From DATAAP01 sp041690495 (GTDB lineage Bacteria > Pseudomonadota > Alphaproteobacteria > CACIAM-22H2), in NCBI GenBank assembly GCA_041690495.1, contig JAWLHE010000007.1:186001-250000 (forward strand): 64,000 nt of DNA. The letters are read 5' to 3'. The translations under genes and the position numbers were made by a program. The notes beneath the pieces were generated by a model. That model was given only the letters and a program-made list of their open reading frames with translations. It ran no database searches and had not been told where the DNA came from. Below, piece by piece: positions 43,138 through 51,247 of the stretch (its first letter is position 1; each line of letters opens with the position of its first letter).

Positions 43138-43623
43138 ATGGCCGGTAGCGTCAACAAAGTCATCCTGGTCGGCAATCTTGGCCGGGATCCGGAGATCCGC
43201 AGCTTTCAGAACGGCGGCCGCGTCGCGAATCTCTCGGTTGCAACGTCGGAAAGCTGGAAGGACCGCGCGACGGGCGAGCGCAAGGAGAAGACCGAGTGGC
43301 ATCGCGTCGCCATCTTCAACGACCGGCTGGTTGAGGTCGTCGAGAAATACCTGAAGAAGGGCTCCAAGGTTTATATCGAGGGTCAGCTCGAAACGCGCAA
43401 ATGGACTGATCAGCAAGGCCAGGAGCGCTACACGACCGAGGTCGTGCTGCGCCAGTTCCGCGGCGAGCTGACCATGCTCGACGGCCGCGGCGGGGCGGGG
43501 GCCGGCGGCAGCGACGAGTTTGCCGAGGACGCTCCGGCTCCGGCCTATGCCGGCGCGGGCGCCGGCGGCGGATCGCGCGGCGGCCGCAGCAGCGGCCCCC
43601 TCGACGACGACATTCCGTTTTGA
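43138..43623 (+). CDS. ssb: Single-stranded DNA-binding protein
   Basis: The protein has 161 residues. The OB-fold begins GSVNKVILVGNLGRDPEIRSF and includes ESWKDRATGERKEKTEWHRVAIFN. A glycine-rich linker of about 45 residues precedes the acidic tip DDDIPF, which binds partner proteins. It coats single-stranded DNA during replication and repair. Start chosen at MAGSVNKVIL, four codons into the longer frame. A perfect palindrome follows 30 bp after the stop. Confidence 0.96.
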   Translation: MAGSVNKVILVGNLGRDPEIRSFQNGGRVANLSVATSESWKDRATGERKEKTEWHRVAIFNDRLVEVVEKYLKKGSKVYIEGQLETRKWTDQQGQERYTTEVVLRQFRGELTMLDGRGGAGAGGSDEFAEDAPAPAYAGAGAGGGSRGGRSSGPLDDDIPF

Positions 43624-43655
43624 GCGGGCGTATCCGAGATAGCGAGTTCTCTTCC

Positions 43656-43683
43656 GTAGGGGCGGGTTTAAACCCGCCCCTAC
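43656..43683. repeat. Perfect 28-bp palindrome, REP-like terminator element
   Basis: GTAGGGGCGGGTTT is followed directly by its exact reverse complement, with no unpaired loop. It lies between ssb and the convergent frameshifted gene, whose stop codon (43680-43682) falls inside it. Elements of this appearance are often dispersed in high-GC proteobacterial genomes and act as terminators. No other copy is seen in this window. Confidence 0.75.
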
Positions 43684-44041
43684 ACACGATCTTTGATCGG
43701 GTTCCCCGGCTTGACCTGCACGAACAGCTCGCGCGGGGCTTCGGGGAAGTACCTGAACAGAGCCGGGCATAGCCAGCCATCGAGATCGCGCTGCGGCGCG
43801 TAGTACGAGTTGCCGCCGCTTTCCTCGCGCCGCCATTCGAGCCGGTACTGATGTCCGGGGAGGGCCGACGCCGAGAACACCATGACGAAGCCGCGTTCGG
43901 CGTCAGGAATTCCGGTGACGACGCGGTCGATCATCGTGTCGGCCCCCGAAACGAACGGCTCCTGCACCAGACCCGCCGTGGGTCGTCGAAGACCCACATG
44001 CCGAGATGGCGATAGGGCGCGATGACATTGATGGCGTTCAT
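43680..44041 (-). pseudogene. DUF6717-like gene with a frameshift
   Basis: The minus strand encodes, from the ATG at 44041, MNAINVIAPYRHLGMWVFDD, and then in another frame GLVQEPFVSGADTMIDRVVTGIPDAERGF...PRELFVQVKP. Together these read as one short protein like DUF6717 members, but a one-base shift is needed near 43980. The start overlaps the GNAT gene's stop as ATGA, which supports that the upstream piece is the true N-terminus. The C-terminal end runs into the palindrome, which supplies the stop. Either the gene is broken or the base call is wrong. The family assignment is from memory of its pattern. Confidence 0.6.
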
Positions 44042-44523
44042 GCGAGCCGCTTCTCCATGTTTATCGAGGTCGGCTCGGAAAAGCCCGGATGCGCCTCGCG
44101 GCCGACCTCGACGAATCCGCAGGCCGCGAACAGGCGGTGGTTGTCGGTCAGCGCGATGCGGGTGTTGAGCCGCAGCCTGCCGAGCCCGCGCCGGCGCGCC
44201 TCGTCCTCGACGAAGGCGATCAGGGCGCGCGCGACGCCGCGGCGGCGCCAGTCGGGATGCACGGCAAGCCGGCCGAGATAAAGGACATTCTCATCCACAG
44301 GCGTGAACAGGACGCAACCGACGGCAGTGCCGCCGATCTGGGCGACGCAGGCGCCGTGATCGACGAACTTGGCGCGGAGCGCTTCCGGCGTCTCCTTGAG
44401 GGCGCCGGAAGGCGGGTCAAGCGGTACCAGATAGGCGGAGAACGCCGCCTGGATCAGCTCCGACAACAGCGCCGCATCGACGACGGTGGCGACCCGGATG
44501 GAGATGGTCTGTCTATCGCCCAT
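44038..44523 (-). CDS. GNAT-family N-acetyltransferase
   Basis: The protein has 161 residues. YLGRLAVHPDWRRRGVARALIAFVEDEARRRGLGRLRLNT contains the R/Q-x2-G-x-G/A acetyl-CoA binding motif (RRRGVA), and NHRLFAACGFVEVGR is the typical late GNAT segment. It acetylates an unknown small molecule or protein. I start it at MGDRQTISIR; the longer frame adds 24 residues with no clear merit. It overlaps the frameshifted DUF6717-like gene by 4 bp. Confidence 0.88.
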   Translation of the reverse strand: MGDRQTISIRVATVVDAALLSELIQAAFSAYLVPLDPPSGALKETPEALRAKFVDHGACVAQIGGTAVGCVLFTPVDENVLYLGRLAVHPDWRRRGVARALIAFVEDEARRRGLGRLRLNTRIALTDNHRLFAACGFVEVGREAHPGFSEPTSINMEKRLA

Positions 44524-44696
44524 GCGGCCCCCCACGGCCTGCCATACAGATATTCCAGCGGCGCAGGCAGTCCCGGGCAACGTCGTTTTGTGCACGGCGG
44601 GGTTGTCGCTCCAGACCTTCCGGCTGTAGAGGACTGATGCTGTTCGTCATCCTGTTCGACACACGTCAACGTCAGGTTCGGTCTTGGCAATCCGCT

Positions 44697-46115
44697 TCAG
44701 AATTTGAAGTAGACGAAAGACGGCTCGCCCGAGCCCAGCACCATCAGGACATATGTGACCGTCACGATCACCGCGGACTGTACGGGAGCGGAAACGGCCG
44801 AATACAGCCTGTTCCACCCCTCGGACCATCGCGGAGGCGTATAGTGAAGCACTGCCGCGAGCAGCAACGCGGCCATGCCGACAGCGCTGATCGGCGTGTT
44901 CCAGTTGGAAAAATCGGTCATTGCCGCGAAATATTCCCCCGCCTGCTGCAGCGAGCCTCCCCGGAACAGGATGCGCGTCAAGGAAACGATGCTGAAGATG
45001 AGAAAGATCTGCCGGTACAGCCTCCAGCCGTCATACGCGACCGGATCGAGGCCGGCCCGCTGACGCCTGGTCCGGCGCCAGCGCTCCCAGGCGACGATCG
45101 TTCCGTGCGTAAGACCGTAAGCGACGAAGCTCCAGTCGGCGCCATGCCAGATACCGATCGCGACGAACGTGATCAGCAGATTGACGTACACGTTTCCATA
45201 TCGCGATCCGCCAAGCCCGATAAAGAGATAATCGCGAAAGAACGATGACATGGAGATGTGCCAGCGCTGCCAGAAGTTCGAGATCGAGGTCGCCATGTAG
45301 GGCCGGTCGAAATTGATCGGCAGCTCGTATCCGAACGTCTTCGCGATGCCCCTCGCGATATCGGTGTAACCCGAGAAGTCCATATAGATCTGAAAACTGT
45401 ATGCATAGGCGGCCAGTATCAGAAATAATGGCGAAAAGTCGCCGGGTCGCGCGAACGCGGGATCGACGAAATGCAGGGCGATGGTGTCTGCGAAGGCGAT
45501 CTTCTTGATCATTCCCCTTATGATCAGGGCAATTCCCGCCTCGACCGCCCGTGAATCTATTCGCGTTTCCGACTCCAGCTGCGGCAGGAAGAAGGCGGCG
45601 CGGTTGATTGGCCCGGCCAGCAGCTGCGGAAAGAAGGCGATGAACAGGGCAAAGTCGCGAAAGCTCGTCGCCGGTCGCACCTTGTTTCTGTAGATGTCGA
45701 CCGCGTAGCTGATGCATTGGAAGCTGTAGAACGAGATGCCGACGGGCAGCACGATCTCGAGCAAGGGGATCTCGGCGGTGAAGCCGGAAGATCGGATGAG
45801 ATCGTTGAAGCTGTCGAGGAAGAAATTGACGTACTTGAAATAAGCCAGGGTCCCCAGGGTGATGGCCACGGAAAGAGCAAGGTAGAGGGTCTTCCGGCGG
45901 GATAATGTGGCCGCAGCGATGCGCTGGCCGAGAAGAAAACTGGCCGCAGTGAGCAGGAACAGCAACGCGCCGAAGCGCCAGTCCCAGCTCATGTAAAAGT
46001 AGTAGCTGCAGATCAGCAGGACGTTCTTCTTCTGACCGTTGCTCCGTATGAAAAGAACAAGGGTGCCGAGAACGATGAGGTAGAACAGCAGGAAATGAAA
46101 CGACTGGAAGATCAT
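44697..46115 (-). CDS. MBOAT-family O-acyltransferase (AlgI-like)
   Basis: The protein has 472 residues with about a dozen membrane helices. The family landmarks are IYMDFSGYTDIARGIAKTFGYELPINFDRPYMATSISNFWQRWHISMSSFFRDYLFIGLGG and, later, the catalytic-His region IWHGADWSFVAYGLTHG. AlgI-type proteins move acyl (usually acetyl) groups across the inner membrane to modify exopolysaccharide. Its start overlaps the SGNH gene stop as ATGA. Base composition of this pair is lower in GC than neighbouring genes, which may indicate transfer. Confidence 0.93.
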   Translation of the reverse strand: MIFQSFHFLLFYLIVLGTLVLFIRSNGQKKNVLLICSYYFYMSWDWRFGALLFLLTAASFLLGQRIAAATLSRRKTLYLALSVAITLGTLAYFKYVNFFLDSFNDLIRSSGFTAEIPLLEIVLPVGISFYSFQCISYAVDIYRNKVRPATSFRDFALFIAFFPQLLAGPINRAAFFLPQLESETRIDSRAVEAGIALIIRGMIKKIAFADTIALHFVDPAFARPGDFSPLFLILAAYAYSFQIYMDFSGYTDIARGIAKTFGYELPINFDRPYMATSISNFWQRWHISMSSFFRDYLFIGLGGSRYGNVYVNLLITFVAIGIWHGADWSFVAYGLTHGTIVAWERWRRTRRQRAGLDPVAYDGWRLYRQIFLIFSIVSLTRILFRGGSLQQAGEYFAAMTDFSNWNTPISAVGMAALLLAAVLHYTPPRWSEGWNRLYSAVSAPVQSAVIVTVTYVLMVLGSGEPSFVYFKF

Positions 46116-47224
46116 CTCTGACCCACCAGTCTCTCGCGGATCAGAAAGTCTGCGAGCCGGGCCGCGGCAAACGCCTCGCCTTTCACCGAGAAATGCGTTG
46201 CGTCGCCGAAATATCTGCGGCCACCCGGGATGATGCGATCGAGCTCGAGAAGGTGAGTGCCGGCCCGACGTGCCGCTTCCCGGATAGCGTTATTATGCGC
46301 ATCGTAGACGTCGTGCAATGCCGCGAGGCTGAAGCACGGTTTGTAGAAGCGTGCGGTCACCGAAAGGCGCATCTGCTCGTCGAGCGGAAGGTCGCGCGTA
46401 AAAGCCCTGGGATTTGTCAGCAGAACGACTTTGCTGCTCGCCTTCCTCGCGGATGCAACCAGATCGTGAAGGTCGGTCCTGTACGCCTCTAGGTCCAGGT
46501 CGGAGAGTTCCTTCTGGTCGGGGCGCTCGACGGCGGGTTCGCGAATGAAGAGCGTATTCTTGACGAGCAGCTCCCTCGACAGGAACCAGTCGGGAAGGCT
46601 CACTTGGGGGAGATCATAGACTTCGTCCTCGCCTACGCCGTCGGGATCGCGATCCGCGTTGCAGTACGACGATATGTCGTTGAAGCCGGTGTACAGCACG
46701 ATGAGGTCTGGCTGCAGCGGTCGGACGAGCCGCTCGATCAGTGCGCGCTGGTCCTTCAGCGTATATCCCGCGATACCGGCGTTGATTATCTCGACACTCG
46801 GCATCGCGGGCCGGCGCGAAAGGATGTTCCGAAGCTGATACGAGAGCAGTTGCTCGTTTTCTCGGGTGTAGGTACCCATCACCGACGACGCTCCGACGAT
46901 CGCTATGCGGATAGTCCCCTTGCGTTTTGCCGGCCTGATTTCCGGACTGCGCAGGCCAAGCCGGTTCGTCACGATCGTGGCGTCCGAGCCGACGAATCGG
47001 CTCGATGGCCGCAACAGCGTCAGCCCCAGCTCATCGTTGTCCGCATACAGGGTCTCGCCGCTCAGCGCATTGAAGGCGCTCTGGCCGCTTTTCAGATGCG
47101 CACGTATCTGGAAAGCGAGTTCGATGCAGAGAAATGCGGCGACTGCCAGGGCAATGGACGCGACTGGTTTCGATCGGCGGATCGGCCGACCTGGTCTCTC
47201 CATGTCGGTGAGGCGCAAGCGCAT
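46112..47224 (-). CDS. SGNH/GDSL-type hydrolase or acetyltransferase (AlgJ/X-like partner)
   Basis: The protein has up to 370 residues, with one N-terminal membrane segment (SIALAVAAFLCIELAFQI). SGNH blocks are visible: IAIVGASSVMGT (Ser), NAGIAGYTL (Gly), LYTGFNDIS (Asn) and DATHFSVKGE (Asp-His). It is probably anchored with its catalytic domain in the periplasm, where it would transfer acyl groups delivered by the MBOAT partner. Alternative start at 47203 (MERPGRPIRR). A sigma-54-like promoter match lies about 100 bp upstream. Confidence 0.85.
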   Translation of the reverse strand: MRLRLTDMERPGRPIRRSKPVASIALAVAAFLCIELAFQIRAHLKSGQSAFNALSGETLYADNDELGLTLLRPSSRFVGSDATIVTNRLGLRSPEIRPAKRKGTIRIAIVGASSVMGTYTRENEQLLSYQLRNILSRRPAMPSVEIINAGIAGYTLKDQRALIERLVRPLQPDLIVLYTGFNDISSYCNADRDPDGVGEDEVYDLPQVSLPDWFLSRELLVKNTLFIREPAVERPDQKELSDLDLEAYRTDLHDLVASARKASSKVVLLTNPRAFTRDLPLDEQMRLSVTARFYKPCFSLAALHDVYDAHNNAIREAARRAGTHLLELDRIIPGGRRYFGDATHFSVKGEAFAAARLADFLIRERLVGQR

Positions 47225-47322
47225 TGCCCAACCCGGTGCCTGAATCCTGGACTGCTCCAGCTATTAAGCGTGGTCGCCGGTTTCCATGTACGGTTGCGTT
47301 CTTACTGATGTCCGGTTCCATC

Positions 47323-47340
47323 ACGCAAATCTCGCGCCGG
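47323..47340 (-). promoter_or_regulatory. Possible sigma-54 promoter upstream of the SGNH/MBOAT pair
   Basis: On the minus strand the sequence CCGGCGCGAGATTTGCGT has GG and GC spaced by 10 bp and a TTGC -12 core. It shares GGCGCGA and TTGC with the site before the PEP-CTERM gene. The -24 half is CCGG instead of TTGG, so this is a weaker match. It would start transcription about 90-110 nt before the SGNH gene. Confidence 0.35.
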
Positions 47341-47504
47341 ATAACATAGTGACGAGAAATCAAGTGCTTACGTTTTGGGCCGTGCGGGCTCGTGTAAATT
47401 GTTCCGACAATGGTGCGTAGATGCTTAAAGTGCCGAGGCCCGGGTGACTCTGGTGCCGCGATGCCATGCTATCCAGCTGGAACGGAGCCCGAGAACAGGT
47501 CGAG

Positions 47505-48632
47505 ATGGAGTCCACAGACATCGTCATCATCGGCGGCGGCGTAGCAGGTGCTGCGGCCGGCTTCGCCCTTGCGTCCCGGCGGCGCGTCGTCCTGCTCGAA
47601 CGCGAGAACCAGCCCGGCTATCACAGCACCGGGCGCTCGGCGGCGCTGTTCACCGAGGCCTACGGCAACCGCGCCATCCGCGCGCTGACCCGCGCCAGCC
47701 GCGCCTTCTTCATGGCACCGCCTGCCGGGTTCGCCGAGCATCCGCTGCTGACGCCGCGCGGCACGATGATTATCGCGCGCGCCGACCAGCGCGAGCGGTT
47801 CGAGCAGTCCTTCGCCGACGCGCACGCCCTCGTGCCGACGGTCCGGCGGATCACCGCGGAGGAGGCGCTGCGCCTCGTGCCCGTGCTGCGCCCCGACTAC
47901 GTCGCCCACGCCCATCTTGAGCCGGAGGCGATGGATATCGACGTGCATGCCGTGCACCGCGGCTATCTGCGCGGGATCACCGCCCATGGCGGGCGGATCG
48001 CGACTGATGCCGAGGTCACGGAAATCGCGCGCGACGGGGCGCGCTGGCGCGTGCGCAGCCGTGCCGGCGAATTCGCTGCCGACATCATCGTCAACGCGGC
48101 GGGTGCCTGGTGCGACGAGGTGGCGAAGCTCGCCGGCGTGGCGCCGATCGGCCTGGTCCCGAAGCGCCGCACCGCGATCACCTTCGACATGCCCGACCCG
48201 CAGGCGATCCACGGCTGGCCGAGCGTGATCGACGTCGACGAGCAGTTCTATGTCAAGCCCGACGCTGGCCGCATGCTGGCCTCGCCCGCGGACGAGACCC
48301 CGATGCCGCCCTGCGACGTGCAGCCCGAGGAGTTCGACATCGCGGTGCTGATCGACCGGCTGGAGCAGGCGACGACCCTGCAGGTCCGGCGCCTGGTCAG
48401 CAAATGGGCGGGTTTGCGCTCCTTCGTCGCCGACAAGACATTGGTAGCCGGCTTCGACGAAACGGCGTCAGGATTCTTCTGGCTTGCCGGGCAGGGCGGC
48501 TACGGTATCCAGACCTCGCCGGCGATGGCGCGTGTCGCCGCCGCCCTGATCGGCGGGCAGGGCATGCCGGACGACCTGCTCGCCATGGGGGTCACCGAGG
48601 CCGTCCTCGCGCCGCGGCGCTGCCGCACCTAG
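47505..48632 (+). CDS. FAD-dependent oxidoreductase (DAO/glycine oxidase-like)
   Basis: The protein has 375 residues from MESTDIVIIGGGVAG. The dinucleotide motif GGGVAGAAAGFALASRRRVVLLERE is followed by GYHSTGRSAALF, and the C-terminal FFWLAGQGGYGIQTSPAMARVAAALI is typical of the DAO fold. It probably oxidises a secondary amine or amino/hydroxy acid. Its stop overlaps the convergent trmO stop by 4 bp. Substrate unknown. Confidence 0.88.
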   Translation: MESTDIVIIGGGVAGAAAGFALASRRRVVLLERENQPGYHSTGRSAALFTEAYGNRAIRALTRASRAFFMAPPAGFAEHPLLTPRGTMIIARADQRERFEQSFADAHALVPTVRRITAEEALRLVPVLRPDYVAHAHLEPEAMDIDVHAVHRGYLRGITAHGGRIATDAEVTEIARDGARWRVRSRAGEFAADIIVNAAGAWCDEVAKLAGVAPIGLVPKRRTAITFDMPDPQAIHGWPSVIDVDEQFYVKPDAGRMLASPADETPMPPCDVQPEEFDIAVLIDRLEQATTLQVRRLVSKWAGLRSFVADKTLVAGFDETASGFFWLAGQGGYGIQTSPAMARVAAALIGGQGMPDDLLAMGVTEAVLAPRRCRT

Positions 48633-49123
48633 CGCTTTTTTTCGTGCCAGCCGACCCGCGCGGCGGGCTTCGCGTCGGTGGAGGCGAAATACGGCTTGAT
48701 GTCGAGCAGCGGCGTCCCGTCCAGGCAATCGATCCCACGGACCTTGAGTGACGTGCCGTCGATGCCGCACAGCTCGACCACCGAAATCGCGATCGGATTC
48801 GGCCGCGCCGGCGAGCGCAGCGCGAAGACGCCGTGCGGCTCCCCGTAGTGCCGCGGCTTCTGCAGAATGAGGTCCCGGGGCGCCTGATCCATCCAGTAGA
48901 GCACGATCAGGTGCGAACAGGTTTCGACGTCCTTCAGGCCTAGGGCATAGCGCGGGTCCAGCTCGATGGCGCACACCGCCTCCGCCTCGCCGCCGTTCTT
49001 CGGGCACTCAGCCAAGTGCCGCCACGGCGTCCGAATCCGTCCGATGAAATGGAGTCCGGCGTCGAACGATTGCGGCGGCGGAACCCGCTGTTCCCCGGCG
49101 CGCGCGTCGAAATGGCCGCTCAT
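48629..49123 (-). CDS. trmO: tRNA (t6A37)-N6-methyltransferase TrmO (TsaA)
   Basis: The protein has 164 residues. HFIGRIRTPWRHLAECPKNG and LILQKPRHYGEPHGVFALRSPARPNPIAISVVELCGIDG are the TsaA/VirR family motifs. It methylates threonylcarbamoyladenosine at tRNA position 37 using SAM. I choose the ATG at 49123, which has GAGG spaced 7 nt upstream; another ATG two codons earlier is too close to that site. Confidence 0.9.
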   Translation of the reverse strand: MSGHFDARAGEQRVPPPQSFDAGLHFIGRIRTPWRHLAECPKNGGEAEAVCAIELDPRYALGLKDVETCSHLIVLYWMDQAPRDLILQKPRHYGEPHGVFALRSPARPNPIAISVVELCGIDGTSLKVRGIDCLDGTPLLDIKPYFASTDAKPAARVGWHEKKR

Positions 49124-49327
49124 CGTCATACCTCGCGGGTGGTGCGAGGCGAGATTAGGCGCTCCGCCGCCGCGACGCTAACCCGGAGAGGGGCACGGTC
49201 CGTCGCGGCCCGGGCTCCGGCGGAATGGGCGGCGAATACCGCCCCCGCCGGACGCCCGGTTCGAAGTCATCCTTCAAGAATCAGAGGCTTGACCGCATCG
49301 CACGACGTGGCGGGGGGCCATCGTTCG

Positions 49328-49516
49328 TCAGCGGCGCGGGCGATTTTGCAAATCCACCTGCGCTGCGAAACGGTCGATAACGTCACCTGTCGTTGTGGTC
49401 GGGGCCGTCGCGGCCATGCCGGAAGGAGCGGACGCAGGCGCCCTGGTGCGCTGCATCGGACTGCCGCAGGCAGCCGTGAGCAGTGCGATTGCGACGACAA
49501 TTGGGACAACACGCAT
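49328..49516 (-). CDS. Possible small lipoprotein
   Basis: About 62 residues: MRVVPIVVAIALLTAACGSP then a Pro/Thr/Ala-rich stretch and a short charged end. The LLTAACG sequence is close to a lipobox, and AGGGTGA lies before the ATG. It resembles small entericidin-like or unknown lipoproteins in size only. It sits 99 bp after the SDR gene on the same strand. The reality of this gene is not certain. Confidence 0.45.
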   Translation of the reverse strand: MRVVPIVVAIALLTAACGSPMQRTRAPASAPSGMAATAPTTTTGDVIDRFAAQVDLQNRPRR

Positions 49517-49615
49517 ATCGATCACCCTGAAGCTGGACATAGCGGTAACGCGCTGCCCTCACGCTCGTTCCGGTCCGGGAGGCGATTCCGGTGCGTGCCC
49601 CGCAACCGGCCGGTT

Positions 49616-50461
49616 TCAGCCGTTGTCGGCGAATTTCGGGTAAAGCGCCATGCCGCCGTCGACGAGCAGGCTGGCGCCGACGACATAGTCGGACTCATCG
49701 GAAGCCAGCCACACTGCGGCCCTGGCGACGTCCTCGACGTCGCCGACCCGGCCATAGGGGATCAGCTCGAGCAGCCTTGCCTCGGACTCGGACGTCTCCC
49801 AGGCCGGGCGGTTGATCGGCGTCTTTATGGCGCCCGGCGCAATGCCGTTGACGCGAATGCGGTGCGGCGCCAGCTCCTGCGCCAGGCTCTTCATCATCTG
49901 CATGACGCCGCCCTTGGACGCGGCGTAGTTGACGTGCCCGGCCCAAGGGATGACCTCGTGGACCGAGCTTATGCAGATGATCTTGCCGGCCGCGTGCGAG
50001 AGCTTCGGATCGACGCCGCGGCGCAGAAACTCGCGTACCGCTGCACGGGCGCACAGGAACTGGCCGGTCAGGTTGATGTCGATCACCGTCCGCCAGTCGG
50101 CCAGCGTCATCTCGTGAAAGGCGGCGTCGCGCTGCAGCCCGGCATTGTTGACGAGGATGTCGAGCGACCCGAGCTGCTGGACTGCCTCGGCAAACATGCG
50201 CTCGACCTCGTCTTCCTTGCTTACGTCCGCTCGCATGGCGATGGCTTGGCCGCCGCGCCGCTTGACATCTTCTGATACCGCCTCGGCCTCGCCCGCCTGC
50301 GAGAAGTAGTTGATCACCACGCTGGCACCGGCCTCCGCCAGGGCGATGGCGATTGCACGGCCGATGCCGGAGCTGGCACCGGTCACCAGGGCGCGCTGGC
50401 CTTTGAGCGGCATACGCGCCGCGGCGGCAGGACGGGGGTGGGGGCTGGCTTCGTCGGGCAT
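49616..50461 (-). CDS. Short-chain dehydrogenase/reductase (glucose 1-dehydrogenase-like)
   Basis: The protein has 281 residues from MPDEASPHPRP. NADP-binding TGASSGIGRAIAIALAEAG, the NNAG block as DILVNNAGLQRD, and the catalytic Ser-Tyr-Lys in SVHEVIPWAGHVNYAASKGG are present. PGAIKTPIN matches the glucose 1-dehydrogenase-type clade. The substrate is unproven. An internal ATG at 50413 (MPLKGQRALV) is a plausible shorter start. It is divergent from the DUF4383 gene. Confidence 0.9.
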   Translation of the reverse strand: MPDEASPHPRPAAAARMPLKGQRALVTGASSGIGRAIAIALAEAGASVVINYFSQAGEAEAVSEDVKRRGGQAIAMRADVSKEDEVERMFAEAVQQLGSLDILVNNAGLQRDAAFHEMTLADWRTVIDINLTGQFLCARAAVREFLRRGVDPKLSHAAGKIICISSVHEVIPWAGHVNYAASKGGVMQMMKSLAQELAPHRIRVNGIAPGAIKTPINRPAWETSESEARLLELIPYGRVGDVEDVARAAVWLASDESDYVVGASLLVDGGMALYPKFADNG

Positions 50462-50631
50462 GCACTTAAACCGTTGGCGGCGATGGCGAGACCAGACTGG
50501 GAATTCCGGCTGCCTCCAACCCGCTGGTGCAACCGGCCAACCGTTGCAGCCATCCACGGCTTGGAGGCGTCGGAACCGCCAGGATGTGGTCACGTTAGGC
50601 GGGTGTCACTTCCTCAACGGAGTGCTATGCC

Positions 50632-51066
50632 ATGCAGACTCGTTATTTTGCGCTCGTATTCGGGATCATATACATCGTTGCCGGGGTGGCGGGATTCATT
50701 CCCGGCCTGCTTGTCCACTCTCCGGAGCTACCGCCGATCGCGGTCGACAGCCTATATGGCCGCGTCCTAGGACTGTTTCCTGTGAACATCCTCCACTCGC
50801 TGGTTCATCTGGGCCTCGGGGTATGGGGCGTGATTGCGTGGAAGGCCTATTCGAACTCGCGCATGTACGCGCGCGCGCTGGCGGTGATTTTCGGAGTGCT
50901 GGCTGTTATCGGGCTGATCCCGGCGACGAACACGCTGTTCGGGCTGGTACCGCTGTTCGGGCACGACATCTGGCTGCATGGGCTGACGGCACTGATCGCC
51001 GCCTATTTCGGCTGGGTTGCTGCTGCCGACAGGGTGGAGGAACGGCCCTCCGCAATGTCACGCTAG
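50632..51066 (+). CDS. DUF4383-family membrane protein
   Basis: The protein has 144 residues and four membrane helices. LLGLFPVNILHSLVHLGLGVWG-type sequence (here VLGLFPVNILHSLVHLGLGVWGVIAW) is the DUF4383 signature. Function is unknown; members are inner-membrane proteins, sometimes stress-linked. A GC-rich hairpin follows the stop. Confidence 0.85.
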   Translation: MQTRYFALVFGIIYIVAGVAGFIPGLLVHSPELPPIAVDSLYGRVLGLFPVNILHSLVHLGLGVWGVIAWKAYSNSRMYARALAVIFGVLAVIGLIPATNTLFGLVPLFGHDIWLHGLTALIAAYFGWVAAADRVEERPSAMSR

Positions 51067-51069
51067 GAC

Positions 51070-51098
51070 GATAACCCCGCCCGGGCGGGGCGTTTATC
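51070..51098 (+). terminator. Terminator-like hairpin after the DUF4383 gene
   Basis: CCCCGCCCGGGCGGGG (51075-51090) is a perfect palindrome. Flanking GATAA and TTATC extend the stem beyond a small bulge. Only a short T run follows, so its strength is uncertain. It lies 4 bp after the gene's stop. Confidence 0.6.
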
Positions 51099-51247
51099 GC
51101 GCAACTCCGAGGCGCGGGGGGGAAGAGGCCCATTCAAGCGGGAATGGGCCTCGATGACCGTTGTTCGCACCTGCGAAAATCACTATATTCCAGACGAGAA
51201 TCCGGTCCGCGGCAAAGGCTCCTTTGCCCTTTTAAAAGCACACGAAT

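Noticed and set aside
49016..50275. A 419-codon plus-strand frame opposite the SDR gene and the small lipoprotein
   Set aside because: The SDR gene on the minus strand is complete with catalytic residues; the plus-strand frame has no domain.
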